Below, in pieces: positions 6,493 through 14,448 of a stretch of 64,000 nucleotides of DNA. The stretch is from positions 1 through 64,000 of the forward strand of contig NZ_PYLP01000001.1 of NCBI RefSeq assembly GCF_003024675.1. The letters run 5' to 3'. The notes under the pieces are model-generated. The model made no database searches, was not told the origin of the DNA, and saw nothing but the letters and a program-made list of their open reading frames with translations. The position numbers and the translations under genes are program-made. Each line of letters begins with the position of its first letter. The first letter of the stretch is position 1. The stretch is from Faecalibacillus faecis. GTDB lineage: Bacteria > Bacillota_I > Bacilli_A > Erysipelotrichales > Coprobacillaceae.

Positions 6493-7893
6493 TTAACTTT
6501 TAAATTTGTAAAGATTGTATTTAGCCACTAAATCTAATACTTTTTCAATATTTTTTTCTTCGATAACATAATCACGACTTGCATATCTACCTAGATCAGT
6601 TGGTGATTGAATTGAATAAGAAACACCTATTGTATAAAAATTTTTATTGATTGGATCATTGTAAAAATCATCATATTTTGTAATGAGTTTTTGATTGATA
6701 ATATCGTTTATAAAATTCACGAAATTTGTATTATCTTTAGATGATTTCTTTGGACCAGTACTATAATTAATATCAGTTACATCGATTCCTTTATATTTAA
6801 GTTCAGTTTTTGTTTCATAGTTAGTCATAAATGAAAAACTAAAACTAGCTGATCTAATTGAGGAAGTAGATGGTACTTCATAAATTGAATGAAATCCTTT
6901 TGTACTGGCATAAACACTTGAAAAACCGATACAACTTACGACTAAAAGAATAAAGATCGTTGGGATTTTCCAATTAAAGTAAACTTTTCTTTTAGAAAAA
7001 TAATACATAATTAAATAAATCATAAAGATTATTGTAAATGATAGAACATTTGATTTGAAATCTGTGGTATACATAACAAGTAACATCGCAAATGTTCCAA
7101 GAATAATAATTGATGGATACATAAAGAATGATTTTGTATGTGATTCACTTTGTTCAACTGTACGCTTGATAAATAAGCGATAGTTTACAAAAGAGAGAAC
7201 TAAACTGATGATCAACCAATAGATTGATGAGATATGAGTTACATGTAGTTCTATATATTTCATTTGCGCTAATCCATTATAAGGAATACTTAAATAATAA
7301 AGAATATCATTAAGACCTTGTGTATAATTTCCTTCACCAAGCATCATTTTATATACGATATTTGTGGCACAGTTATTAAGTGCAATAAAGATAAGCAAAG
7401 GAAGAAAAATATAAGCAAATGAACAAATAAAGTTATCAACACTATTTTGTGTTAAAAGAGTAATTGTTGTAATAAAAGTATTCATCGCAAACATATGGAC
7501 GATTGTTATAATTATTGCTAGAATAAAGGCGCCAATAGAAATACCCATTTTATAAGCGAAAATGCCTTGTGCTATGAGTTGATAAATAACAACAGGTAAA
7601 ATGGTTGCAAAATAAGAAAATAAACTTGTTGTTAAGTAAAGTGATTCTTTCTGTATTGGTAAGGAAAAGTAAAGAATATTACTTTTCTTTTTTTGTAAAA
7701 AAGAAAATAAATAAATAGGTACAATACATGATAAACTTAATCCATAAACAAGAGAGAGTGTGCCTGTTAAATCTAATGAAGGTGTATACTCATTAAATAC
7801 CCAAAAAGGAATAATGATACCAACGACATAAATAAGAATAAGATATTTCTTATTTTGTTTTATTAAATATTTAAAATAATCTTTATTAATCAT
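6493..7893 (-). CDS. ABC transporter permease (YtrC/D-like)
   Basis: 466 residues from ATG 7893, which overlaps the ATPase stop by 8 nt and lies about 10 nt after a GGGG RBS. The N-terminal half holds six hydrophobic segments (about residues 20-245) and more follow at 265-350. The last 100 residues are hydrophilic, with repeated Ser/Asp patches, and probably lie outside. It is the membrane partner of the ATPase encoded just upstream. Systems with this GntR-ATPase-permease order respond to cell-wall-active compounds. The transported substrate is unknown. Confidence 0.8.
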   Translation of the reverse strand: MINKDYFKYLIKQNKKYLILIYVVGIIIPFWVFNEYTPSLDLTGTLSLVYGLSLSCIVPIYLFSFLQKKKSNILYFSLPIQKESLYLTTSLFSYFATILPVVIYQLIAQGIFAYKMGISIGAFILAIIITIVHMFAMNTFITTITLLTQNSVDNFICSFAYIFLPLLIFIALNNCATNIVYKMMLGEGNYTQGLNDILYYLSIPYNGLAQMKYIELHVTHISSIYWLIISLVLSFVNYRLFIKRTVEQSESHTKSFFMYPSIIILGTFAMLLVMYTTDFKSNVLSFTIIFMIYLIMYYFSKRKVYFNWKIPTIFILLVVSCIGFSSVYASTKGFHSIYEVPSTSSIRSASFSFSFMTNYETKTELKYKGIDVTDINYSTGPKKSSKDNTNFVNFINDIINQKLITKYDDFYNDPINKNFYTIGVSYSIQSPTDLGRYASRDYVIEEKNIEKVLDLVAKYNLYKFKS

Positions 7894-8773
7894 AGACACC
7901 ATACCCCTTTCTTTCCATTTCATAAATAAATATTTCTTCTAAATTTACAGGTAAAACTTCTAACATAATTGGATTGAACATTCTTAAATAATCTTTAATT
8001 TCATTGATGTCTCCTTTAACAACCATATTAATCACACGAGATTGTTTATGAAAAGATAGAACATCTAAATGACTAAATTCTTCTTTATTTAATTCTTCTT
8101 TAAAAGCAATTTGTATTTTATGAATATGATCTTTAATATCATAGAGATCACCCGATGTTGTCATACATCCATTTTCTAAAATACCAAAACTATCACAAAT
8201 ATCTTCCAATTCTCTTAAATTATGAGATGAAATAATAACTGTCATATTTTCATCAATCATTTGATTTATAGCTTTTTTAAAGGCTAAACGCATAACAGGG
8301 TCTAATCCATCAAAAGCTTCATCTAATAGTAAATATTTTGGTGCAATTGCAAGTGCTAAAGCAAACATCGCTTGTCTTTTCATTCCTTTTGAATAATCTT
8401 TTAAAGGTTTATTTTGTGGTAAACGGAATAAATCGACATAATGTTGGTACGTTTCTAAATTAAATTGTGGATAAAAAGTAAGATAGAAATCTTTCATTTC
8501 ATCAATAGAAGCAAAGTGGAAATAGTAAGGATCATCACTAATGAATAAAATATCTTTTTTTACATCAGGATTTTCATAAACTTCTTTTCCATCAAACAAA
8601 ATACTTCCTTCATCACATTTAGAAATCCCATTTAATAAATAAAGTAAGGTTGATTTACCAGCCCCATTAGGACCAATCAAACCAAAAATACTTCCTGAGG
8701 AAATTGTGACATTTAAATGATTTAAAACATTTTTATTTTCAAAAGATTTCATCACATCTTTAATTTCAATCAT
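7886..8773 (-). CDS. ABC transporter ATP-binding protein
   Basis: 295 residues with a complete nucleotide-binding domain: Walker A GLIGPNGAGKSTLL (about 32-45), signature DYSKGMKRQ (about 128-136, an LSGGQ variant typical of this subfamily), Walker B YLLLDEAFDGLD (about 148-159), and switch His in ISSHNL. A C-terminal extension of about 80 residues follows. It overlaps the GntR gene by 4 nt (ATGA) and the permease by 8 nt, so translation is coupled. It resembles YtrB/BcrA-type exporters. Confidence 0.9.
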   Translation of the reverse strand: MIEIKDVMKSFENKNVLNHLNVTISSGSIFGLIGPNGAGKSTLLYLLNGISKCDEGSILFDGKEVYENPDVKKDILFISDDPYYFHFASIDEMKDFYLTFYPQFNLETYQHYVDLFRLPQNKPLKDYSKGMKRQAMFALALAIAPKYLLLDEAFDGLDPVMRLAFKKAINQMIDENMTVIISSHNLRELEDICDSFGILENGCMTTSGDLYDIKDHIHKIQIAFKEELNKEEFSHLDVLSFHKQSRVINMVVKGDINEIKDYLRMFNPIMLEVLPVNLEEIFIYEMERKGYGVYD

Positions 8774-9138
8774 ACAGTTTCCTCCTTATATACTTCTTCA
8801 ATAATTTCTAATAATTTATCTTTGGTAATTTGATGCTTTTTCATTTCATTGACACATCCTTTAAAATCATCTAATTTATCATCTTTAATCAATTGATCAG
8901 TTTGATTATCAGCAATAAAACATCCTTTTCCTTTAATGGAATAAATATAACCTTGGTTCTCTAATTCTTGATAAGCCTTAGAAACAGTATTAGGATTAAC
9001 ACCAATATCTGTTGCAAGAGATCTTACCGAAGGTAATTTATCATTAGGAAGTAAAATGCCAATAGAGATAAATTCTAAGATTTGTTTTTTGAGTTGTTCA
9101 AAAATAGGAACTTTACTTTGAATATCTATTATAAACAT
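8770..9138 (-). CDS. GntR-family regulator, YtrA subfamily
   Basis: A 122-residue protein: GntR winged HTH at residues 10-75 (PIFEQLKKQI, LPSVRSLATDIGVNPNTVSKAYQELENQGYIYS) and only a short helical tail, as in the YtrA subfamily. It is the first gene of a GntR-ATPase-permease operon. The near-perfect inverted repeat upstream is its likely autoregulatory operator. Such repressors are relieved by cell-envelope antibiotics in Bacillus. Confidence 0.92.
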   Translation of the reverse strand: MFIIDIQSKVPIFEQLKKQILEFISIGILLPNDKLPSVRSLATDIGVNPNTVSKAYQELENQGYIYSIKGKGCFIADNQTDQLIKDDKLDDFKGCVNEMKKHQITKDKLLEIIEEVYKEETV

Positions 9139-9150
9139 AGAACCCTCCTA

Positions 9151-9183
9151 ACTGTATTAGTGTCACTAGTACACTAATACAGT
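9151..9183. promoter_or_regulatory. GntR/YtrA operator: 13-bp perfect inverted repeat
   Basis: ACTGTATTAGTGT (9151-9163) and ACACTAATACAGT (9171-9183) around CACTAGT. The AGTGT/ACACT cores resemble known YtrA-type operators. It lies between the promoter and the GntR RBS. Confidence 0.8.
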
Positions 9184-9207
9184 ATAATACATTTAGTATT
9201 TTGTCAA
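9179..9207 (-). promoter_or_regulatory. Promoter of the GntR-ABC operon
   Basis: Minus-strand TTGACA (9202-9207) followed by TATACT (spacer 15) or TACTGT (spacer 17). The -10 overlaps the operator arm, as expected for a repressed promoter. Confidence 0.65.
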
Positions 9208-9213
9208 TAAGGT

Positions 9214-9248
9214 AAAGAAAAAAAGAACTCAATCATTGAATTCTTTTT
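9214..9248 (-). terminator. Terminator of the AAA ATPase gene
   Basis: Imperfect stem 9225-9232 with 9236-9243 (one wobble), extended by A/T tracts. T-run on the minus strand. It overlaps the last codons of the ATPase. Confidence 0.6.
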
Positions 9249-10041
9249 CGTGTTTTTTGAAAAAATCATAAAAATAGCGAACATTTTCTAATTTATACCA
9301 AGGGGTAACTTCGTATTCTCTTGCATCTAAATTATAGATTTTAGCGTTTAAAGTACCTAACATAAAAGGAGAGTGTGTCGCAATAATAAACTGACACCCT
9401 AAATAATGTGTGAGTTCATTAATTTCTTGAGCTAAAGCAACTTGATTTGCAGGAGATAAAGAAACTTCGGGTTCATCTAATAAATAAAGAGCATTTGGTA
9501 AAAGATATTCTTGAAAGAACTGTAAAGAGGTTTCACCATTGGAATACTTTTCTTGAGAAAAAATGATATTTTCAATACGTTGTTCTTTCTTTTTATTTAA
9601 AACACTTTGTGCTTTTTCTAAAGATAATCCTTCTTGCATATAATCATAAGTTAAACCATGTTCTAAAATAGCTTTTTGTTGTATTTTTTTAATTTCATAT
9701 AAAATATCTTCACTTTTAATATAACGACTATTTTCAGGTAGTTGATAAAAAGGAATACCATCTTCATTGCTGCCTAAGCTATAGGCACATTCATTTTCAA
9801 ATCTTTCACAATAATTTTCATAGTAAGCATTACTTGCAGGCATTTCTTTTCCTTTTATTTTTAATTTACCAGCAATGATGTTAAGAAGTGTGGATTTTCC
9901 ACAACCATTATTTCCATAAAAAATGGTAATAGGTGCAAAAGAAAAAGGCTCTATGTACTTATCTCTAAAGACATTATAGGGATAAATATTAGGATTTTTG
10001 AGTGTTTGATGGCTTAATTTAAAACTACTTAAATAGATCAT
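9229..10041 (-). CDS. AAA/ABC-type ATPase (RecF/SMC-like, AAA_21/23)
   Basis: 270 residues. Walker A FYGNNGCGKSTLLN (about 42-55), a lid/helical insertion at 75-150, signature-like YSNGETSLQFF (about 166-176), Walker B LYLLDEPEVSLSP (about 190-202), and switch His in ATHSPFM (about 225). It is a stand-alone, non-membrane ATPase of the type used in DNA-related or toxin-like systems. No partner nuclease or permease is adjacent, so its role is open. It is monocistronic, with RBS AAAGGAGG and an inverted repeat in front. Confidence 0.8.
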   Translation of the reverse strand: MIYLSSFKLSHQTLKNPNIYPYNVFRDKYIEPFSFAPITIFYGNNGCGKSTLLNIIAGKLKIKGKEMPASNAYYENYCERFENECAYSLGSNEDGIPFYQLPENSRYIKSEDILYEIKKIQQKAILEHGLTYDYMQEGLSLEKAQSVLNKKKEQRIENIIFSQEKYSNGETSLQFFQEYLLPNALYLLDEPEVSLSPANQVALAQEINELTHYLGCQFIIATHSPFMLGTLNAKIYNLDAREYEVTPWYKLENVRYFYDFFKKHEKEFND

Positions 10042-10067
10042 AGAATGAACCTCCTTTAATAATTTTA

Positions 10068-10089
10068 TTATATTGAACTTTCAATATAA
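10068..10089. promoter_or_regulatory. 22-nt inverted repeat upstream of the AAA ATPase
   Basis: TTATATTGAA (10068-10077) and TTCAATATAA (10080-10089) around CT. It lies between the divergent ATPase and kinase genes and covers a -10-like sequence on the minus strand. It is a candidate operator, with the cognate protein unknown. Confidence 0.45.
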
Positions 10090-10202
10090 AAACAATTGAG
10101 AAAGTTAATAAAAATTATTATTTTTGTTTAAACAACTAAAGAAAGAAGTTATATAATTATTGATAAATATTTTGTATAATATTTTAAAAAGAAGGGGAAG
10201 CT

Positions 10203-10712
10203 ATGAAAAAATTATATTTAATAGGTGGAACGATGGGTGTTGGCAAAACAACAACGTGTCAGGTCCTTAAAAGAAAATTAGATAGAAGCGTTTTTATAGA
10301 TGGAGATTGGTGTTGGGATATGCATCCGTTCATGGTTAATGAAGAAACAAAAAAGTTAGTTTTAGAGAATATCTGCATGTTATTGAATAATGATTTAAAA
10401 TGCAGTGTATTTGATCATATTATTTTTTGTTGGGTCATGCATGAACAAAGTATTATTGATGTTCTACTTTCACATCTTGATTTAAAAGATGTAAAAGTGA
10501 TATCTATTTCTTTAGTTTGTCAAAAAGAAGCTTTGGAAAAAAGAATTCAAAAAGATATCGATCAAGGAATTAGAAAACCAGATGTCCTTGCTCGTAGTGT
10601 GGAAAGATTAGAAATGTATCAAAAATTAAATACATATAAAATTGATGTTTCTAATAAAACAATTGAAGAAATTGTTAAAGAAATAATAAAAGTAGGTGAT
10701 GAAAATGATTAG
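10203..10712 (+). CDS. P-loop nucleotide kinase-like protein
   Basis: 169 residues with Walker A LIGGTMGVGKTTT (residues 6-18) and an FIDGDW segment. The late Arg-rich region (ALEKRIQKDIDQGIRKPD) resembles the LID of small-molecule kinases. It belongs to the AAA_33/adenylate-kinase-like group; the substrate is not identifiable. The promoter has an extended -10 TGTATAAT (10173-10180), and the RBS is GAAGGGGA. The next three genes are joined by overlaps or tiny gaps. Confidence 0.75.
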   Translation: MKKLYLIGGTMGVGKTTTCQVLKRKLDRSVFIDGDWCWDMHPFMVNEETKKLVLENICMLLNNDLKCSVFDHIIFCWVMHEQSIIDVLLSHLDLKDVKVISISLVCQKEALEKRIQKDIDQGIRKPDVLARSVERLEMYQKLNTYKIDVSNKTIEEIVKEIIKVGDEND

Positions 10713-10998
10713 ACATATTTTATTTTGGAATTATACAAAAGAAGTTAAAGAAAACCATTTAGAAAAAGAAACACTTCAAAAATTAAAAGAATCGGTTCAA
10801 ACTTTAGAAGAAATTGAAGGCTTATTATGTGTGGAAATGGAAGAAAACTTGACTTCAGGTTATGATCTTGTTTTTTATAGTGAGTTTGAAAATTTAGAGG
10901 CATTAAAGAATTTTCAAAATCATTCATTACATGAAGCACATAAAAAGCGTTGTAGGAATCTTGTTTGTGAGCGTTTATGTGGAGATGTTGAAAGATGA
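10705..10998 (+). CDS. Dabb-family stress-responsive alpha/beta-barrel protein
   Basis: 97 residues from ATG 10705 (AGGTG upstream; a GTG start three codons earlier is also possible). It starts MIRHILFWNY, the typical Dabb opening, followed by the helix/strand pattern of a ferredoxin-like dimeric barrel and the closing LHEAHKKR. It overlaps the upstream kinase gene by 8 nt and the downstream GrpB gene by 4 nt. The molecular role of such small proteins is usually unknown. Confidence 0.85.
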   Translation: MIRHILFWNYTKEVKENHLEKETLQKLKESVQTLEEIEGLLCVEMEENLTSGYDLVFYSEFENLEALKNFQNHSLHEAHKKRCRNLVCERLCGDVER

Positions 10999-11504
10999 AA
11001 ACAGAACATATTGAAGTTGTAGATTATGATTCGAAGTGGGTAAATGATTTCAATCAAATTAAAGGGGAAATAGAAGATGTTTTAAAAGATTTAGTACTTG
11101 CTGTTGAACATGTAGGAAGCACTTCTGTTCCTTTACTAGCAGCTAAACCAATCATTGATTTAGATGTTGTTATTGATCAAAATGATTTAAAAGAAGTTAT
11201 TTTTCTTTTAGAAAATCATGGTTATATTTATGAAGGCGATTTAGATCTTAAAGATCGCGAAGCTTTTAGATATGAAGGAAAAGAGCATTTAAGAACACAT
11301 CATCTTTATGTATGTCCACAAGATTCTAAAGAATTGAAACGACATCTTGCTTTTAGAAATTATTTAAGAAAACATCCAAATATTGTAAAAGAATACGGTA
11401 AAATTAAAAAAGAAGCAGCAAAGTTGTATCCAAATGATATTGAAAAATATTGTATGTATAAATCACAAATTATTGAAAAAATTTATAAGGAAATAGGTCT
11501 ATAA
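10995..11504 (+). CDS. GrpB/UPF0157 nucleotidyltransferase-superfamily protein
   Basis: 169 residues. The GrpB hallmark EHVGSTSVP (about 38-46) followed by KPIIDLDVVI (about 51-60) forms the G-S and DxD pattern of the nucleotidyltransferase fold. The C-terminal HLRTHHLYVC and LAFRNYLRKHP blocks are also family marks. ATGA overlap with the Dabb gene shows coupling. The substrate is unknown. Confidence 0.9.
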   Translation: MKTEHIEVVDYDSKWVNDFNQIKGEIEDVLKDLVLAVEHVGSTSVPLLAAKPIIDLDVVIDQNDLKEVIFLLENHGYIYEGDLDLKDREAFRYEGKEHLRTHHLYVCPQDSKELKRHLAFRNYLRKHPNIVKEYGKIKKEAAKLYPNDIEKYCMYKSQIIEKIYKEIGL

Positions 11505-11507
11505 AAA

Positions 11508-11906
11508 ATGAAGAAAAGTTATAAAGGATTTATTGCCTGGTTGGTTTTGTTTTGTGTAGGTATGTTTGTAATCATCTTTATTGATATCAAGAATATAAAT
11601 TTAGTAGGTTTGGTTTTAGGTAATTATATGTTTATAACTCTTGCCGTTCTTACGGGCATGATTTATAAAAATGAGGCAATCTATTGGTATACAGGGATTT
11701 CTTATCAAGAAGCATGTGCGGTTACAAGCAAGCAAAGAAAAGAGTATGCGTATAAACATTTTATAAGATTTTTAATGGTTTGTTTAGGTTATTTTGTTTA
11801 TTCAATTATTGCCTATTTTTTATCATTTTCATTTGGCATGAGTATCATTATTTGTTGTCTTTTAATGACAGTTTGCGCATTAAGTACGGTGTCAATTAAG
11901 TTATAG
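11508..11906 (+). CDS. Small four-helix membrane protein (DUF3784-like)
   Basis: 132 residues with four predicted membrane helices: about 8-26, 31-52, 85-106 and 108-128. A polar loop between helices 2 and 3 holds YKNEAIYWYTGISYQEA and SKQRKEY, similar in layout to DUF3784 proteins. It follows GrpB by 3 nt. No function can be assigned. Confidence 0.6.
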   Translation: MKKSYKGFIAWLVLFCVGMFVIIFIDIKNINLVGLVLGNYMFITLAVLTGMIYKNEAIYWYTGISYQEACAVTSKQRKEYAYKHFIRFLMVCLGYFVYSIIAYFLSFSFGMSIIICCLLMTVCALSTVSIKL

Positions 11907-11915
11907 GAGTATTTT

Positions 11916-12452
11916 ATGAGTTGTATTACGACATATACAAAAAAATATTTTGATCCATTAAATGTTGATGAAAGTTTATTAGATATTAAAGATATTGCAC
12001 ATGCACTTTCTTTAATATGTCGAGGAAATGGACATGTTCAATATTTTTATTCCGTAGCTCAACATAGTCTTGCTTGTGCTAAGGAAGCAAAGACAAGAGG
12101 ATATAGTAAAGAAGTTATTTTAGGATGTTTGTTGCATGATGGAAGTGAAGTTTATTTAAGTGATGTTACAAGACCGATAAAAAAAGAACTTACTTATTAT
12201 TTAGAAGTGGAAGATGCTTTACAAAATGTTATTTGGAAACATTTTATTCAAAGAGATTTAACAAAAGAAGAAACTAAATTAGTTTTTGAAATTGATGATG
12301 AAATGTTATCTTTGGAACTAAAAGAATTATTAAATGATGAAATCAATCGGAATTATTTAAAGTTGCAAAGAAAAGTTGATTTAAGTTTTGTAGCTTTTGA
12401 AACAATTGAAAATGAATTTATAGAATTTTATAAAGAGACGATGGAAATTTAA
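11916..12452 (+). CDS. HD-domain phosphohydrolase (YfbR-like)
   Basis: 178 residues with His in YSVAQHSLACA (about 48), LLHDGSEVYLSDVTRPIK (HD at about 73-74), and a helical C-terminal half. Comparable proteins are 5'-nucleotidases or dNTP-acting hydrolases; which one applies here is unclear. The last 25 nt of its coding region before the terminal codons recur at 13455-13479, downstream of the next gene, which marks an insertion or duplication. It is preceded by a GGAG-type RBS. Confidence 0.85.
   Translation: MSCITTYTKKYFDPLNVDESLLDIKDIAHALSLICRGNGHVQYFYSVAQHSLACAKEAKTRGYSKEVILGCLLHDGSEVYLSDVTRPIKKELTYYLEVEDALQNVIWKHFIQRDLTKEETKLVFEIDDEMLSLELKELLNDEINRNYLKLQRKVDLSFVAFETIENEFIEFYKETMEI
12400..12424 (+). 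repeat. Direct repeat, copy A (3' end of the HD gene)
   Basis: A 25-bp stretch beginning AAACAATTGAAAATG and ending TTTATAGA within the HD coding sequence. It is identical to 13455-13479. Confidence 0.85.
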
Positions 12453-12466
12453 AATCGTCTTTTTCT
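12433..12466 (+). terminator. Terminator of the 10.2-12.5 kb gene set
   Basis: AGACGAT (12436-12442) pairs with ATCGTCT (12454-12460), followed by TTTTCTTT. The HD stop codon is in the loop. Confidence 0.8.
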
Positions 12467-12526
12467 TTACCCTTTCCTTATTTCTGTGTTAAAATTTGAG
12501 TATATATTTTTAAGGGGGACTCTTAT

Positions 12527-13441
12527 ATGGAACATGTTACATTTGATGAATTTTTTGATTTTGTAAAGAATGAAGATGCTGATTGGTATATTCCTGGCTT
12601 AAAAGAATATTTTGAAGGTTTAAATCAAGATGAAATTTATATACAAGACAATTTTTTGGGAAAACTTGTTTTTCAATTTAATAAATTTGAAAATAATTTA
12701 AAGAAAGCTGTTTTTGATAAGTTTATCTGTTATAAAAAAATGATGGATGAAAAAGAAAAAAGCAAACTTAAAAACAGTGCTAATGAAATAGCCAATGTTG
12801 ATTTAGAAAGTGCTTATTCTTACAATGAACTTTTTGACAATGTTTCTCATAACAAATTATTAGAGGATATCAATAAATATAATAATTGTGGGGATGTTGA
12901 TTCTGGTTTTGGAATAGAATTAAGATTTAATGAAATACATGAAGAAGAAACTTTTAACCAAGGTTCTTTAGATATTATAGGAAGTGTTTCATTTAACTCA
13001 CATAAAAGTGGAAAAGTCTTTGATTTTCCATTTACAATGACCATTGGTTTAGATTCAGACTCTTATTTTGAAAAAGAGGGGGATATCTATAAGATATATA
13101 AATTTAGGGAGTTCTATGCTTTTTCTAAAATCTATGGTACAGAAGATACAATACATTATAGATATAGAAAAAATGATTTTCCATTAGAAAAATATGGTAC
13201 ATATGGTGTACATGTTGATAGTGATATTCCTTTTGCTGGTGATAAGTATTCAATTTATATGTTTAGAAATGACTATGCCCCATTTAAATATGCTTTCCAA
13301 TATGACTGTCTAACTCATTTAGTTAAATCTGAACTTGGGAAAGAGCTTTTAGAAAATGGTGCTAAAGAAGATTTATTAAGAATTCTATACAATAGGATAG
13401 CTTATGTTGTTGATGAAAGCCTTATGCCAAAATATGATTAA
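12527..13441 (+). CDS. Uncharacterised 304-residue acidic protein
   Basis: I do not recognise this family. It is soluble, strongly acidic and rich in Asp, Glu, Phe and Tyr, with no signal peptide or membrane segment. Residues 1-125 look helical and charged. Residues 130-260 look beta-rich (ELRFNEIHEEET, IIGSVSFNSHK, FPFTMTIGLD, HYRYRKNDFP). The C-terminus is helical. RBS AGGGGGAC lies about 6 nt before the ATG. It sits between two copies of the 3' end of the upstream HD gene, each followed by its own terminator, so it was probably inserted as a unit. Confidence 0.7.
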   Translation: MEHVTFDEFFDFVKNEDADWYIPGLKEYFEGLNQDEIYIQDNFLGKLVFQFNKFENNLKKAVFDKFICYKKMMDEKEKSKLKNSANEIANVDLESAYSYNELFDNVSHNKLLEDINKYNNCGDVDSGFGIELRFNEIHEEETFNQGSLDIIGSVSFNSHKSGKVFDFPFTMTIGLDSDSYFEKEGDIYKIYKFREFYAFSKIYGTEDTIHYRYRKNDFPLEKYGTYGVHVDSDIPFAGDKYSIYMFRNDYAPFKYAFQYDCLTHLVKSELGKELLENGAKEDLLRILYNRIAYVVDESLMPKYD

Positions 13442-13454
13442 GATGTTATCTTTA

Positions 13455-13479
13455 AAACAATTGAAAATGAATTTATAGA
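13455..13479 (+). repeat. Direct repeat, copy B (relic of the HD gene 3' end)
   Basis: Identical to 12400-12424 but outside any gene. It is followed by a hairpin similar in sequence to the HD-gene terminator. Confidence 0.85.
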
Positions 13480-13481
13480 GA

Positions 13482-13509
13482 AACGATGGGATGAATCATC
13501 GTTTTTTTA
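13482..13509 (+). terminator. Terminator after the orphan gene
   Basis: ACGATG and CATCGT stem around GGATGAAT, then T7. It resembles the 12433-12466 terminator, consistent with duplication. Confidence 0.75.
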
Positions 13510-13602
13510 CTTTTACTTAACATTTCTTTTCATAAAAATGATAGTTGATTATCTTAAAAATAAGTATGCTTTTTCTAAATTAAAGAAAGGGAAATGAAAA
13601 AA

Positions 13603-14448
13603 ATGCCATCAACTTATGCACATTATCGATTTGGACAAGAAGTTTTAAAAGAACTACCAAACGATATCAAAAAAATAATTATAAAAAATAAAGAACGCTA
13701 TGATATTGGACTACATGGTCCAGATCTCTTGTTTTATTATTTACCATTAAAAACCAATGAAATTAATTCAATAGGTTATAACATGCACGAAAAAACAGGA
13801 AAAGAAGTATTTGATACTTTTAGAAAAATGATGACTTCTAAAAAACAAATCAATCATTACCTAGCTTATTATTATGGATTTATTTGTCATTTTGCCTTAG
13901 ATGCAACGTGTCACGGTTATATTGAAAAAAGAATTCATGAAAGTGGAGTATCACATGGAGAAATAGAAGTTGAATTTGATCGTTTTTTAATGATTGAAGA
14001 TGGATTAAATCCTATCTCACATCATTTGACGAATCATTTAGTGGCGTGTGAGGAAAATCCAAAATGCATAGAAAGTACTAAAAAATTAAATGAGCTTTAT
14101 CACATTGGTAAAGAAAGAGCGTTACAGCTTTTAACAGAAAATAATACTAATAATGATTTATATCATTACACATTCAGTGGAAAAGAGGAAAAAATGAGAT
14201 TTAAAATGACAAAAGAAGAGAAAAACTGGGTCTTATATGATGTAGGAAACTCAGCATTTGTTCTTCTGGTATCAACAATCATGCCAATTTATTTTAATTA
14301 CTTATCAGAAAAAGCAGGGCTATCTTCTATTGATTATTTAGCTTTTTGGGGTTATGCTGCATCAATTGTTACAATTATTGTTGCTTTTTTAGGACCGGTC
14401 TTAGGGACTTTAGCTGATACAAAAGGTTATAAAAACCCATCTTTATAA
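13603..14448 (+). CDS. Zn-dependent phospholipase C-like domain fused in frame to the start of an MFS protein
   Basis: Starts MPSTYAHYRFG, the usual start of small PF00882-like proteins; ATG 13603 fits RBS AAAGGG better than the ATG 9 nt earlier. Residues 1-197 form the zinc-hydrolase domain with metal-type motifs GLHGPDLLFYYLP and CHFALDATCHGY. From about 198 the frame runs without a stop into MRFKMTKEEKNWVLYDVGNSAF, the start of a UMF1-type transporter, and stops after 80 more residues because of a frameshift at about 14431-14435. Two separate genes were probably joined by loss of a stop codon. Confidence 0.65.
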   Translation: MPSTYAHYRFGQEVLKELPNDIKKIIIKNKERYDIGLHGPDLLFYYLPLKTNEINSIGYNMHEKTGKEVFDTFRKMMTSKKQINHYLAYYYGFICHFALDATCHGYIEKRIHESGVSHGEIEVEFDRFLMIEDGLNPISHHLTNHLVACEENPKCIESTKKLNELYHIGKERALQLLTENNTNNDLYHYTFSGKEEKMRFKMTKEEKNWVLYDVGNSAFVLLVSTIMPIYFNYLSEKAGLSSIDYLAFWGYAASIVTIIVAFLGPVLGTLADTKGYKNPSL

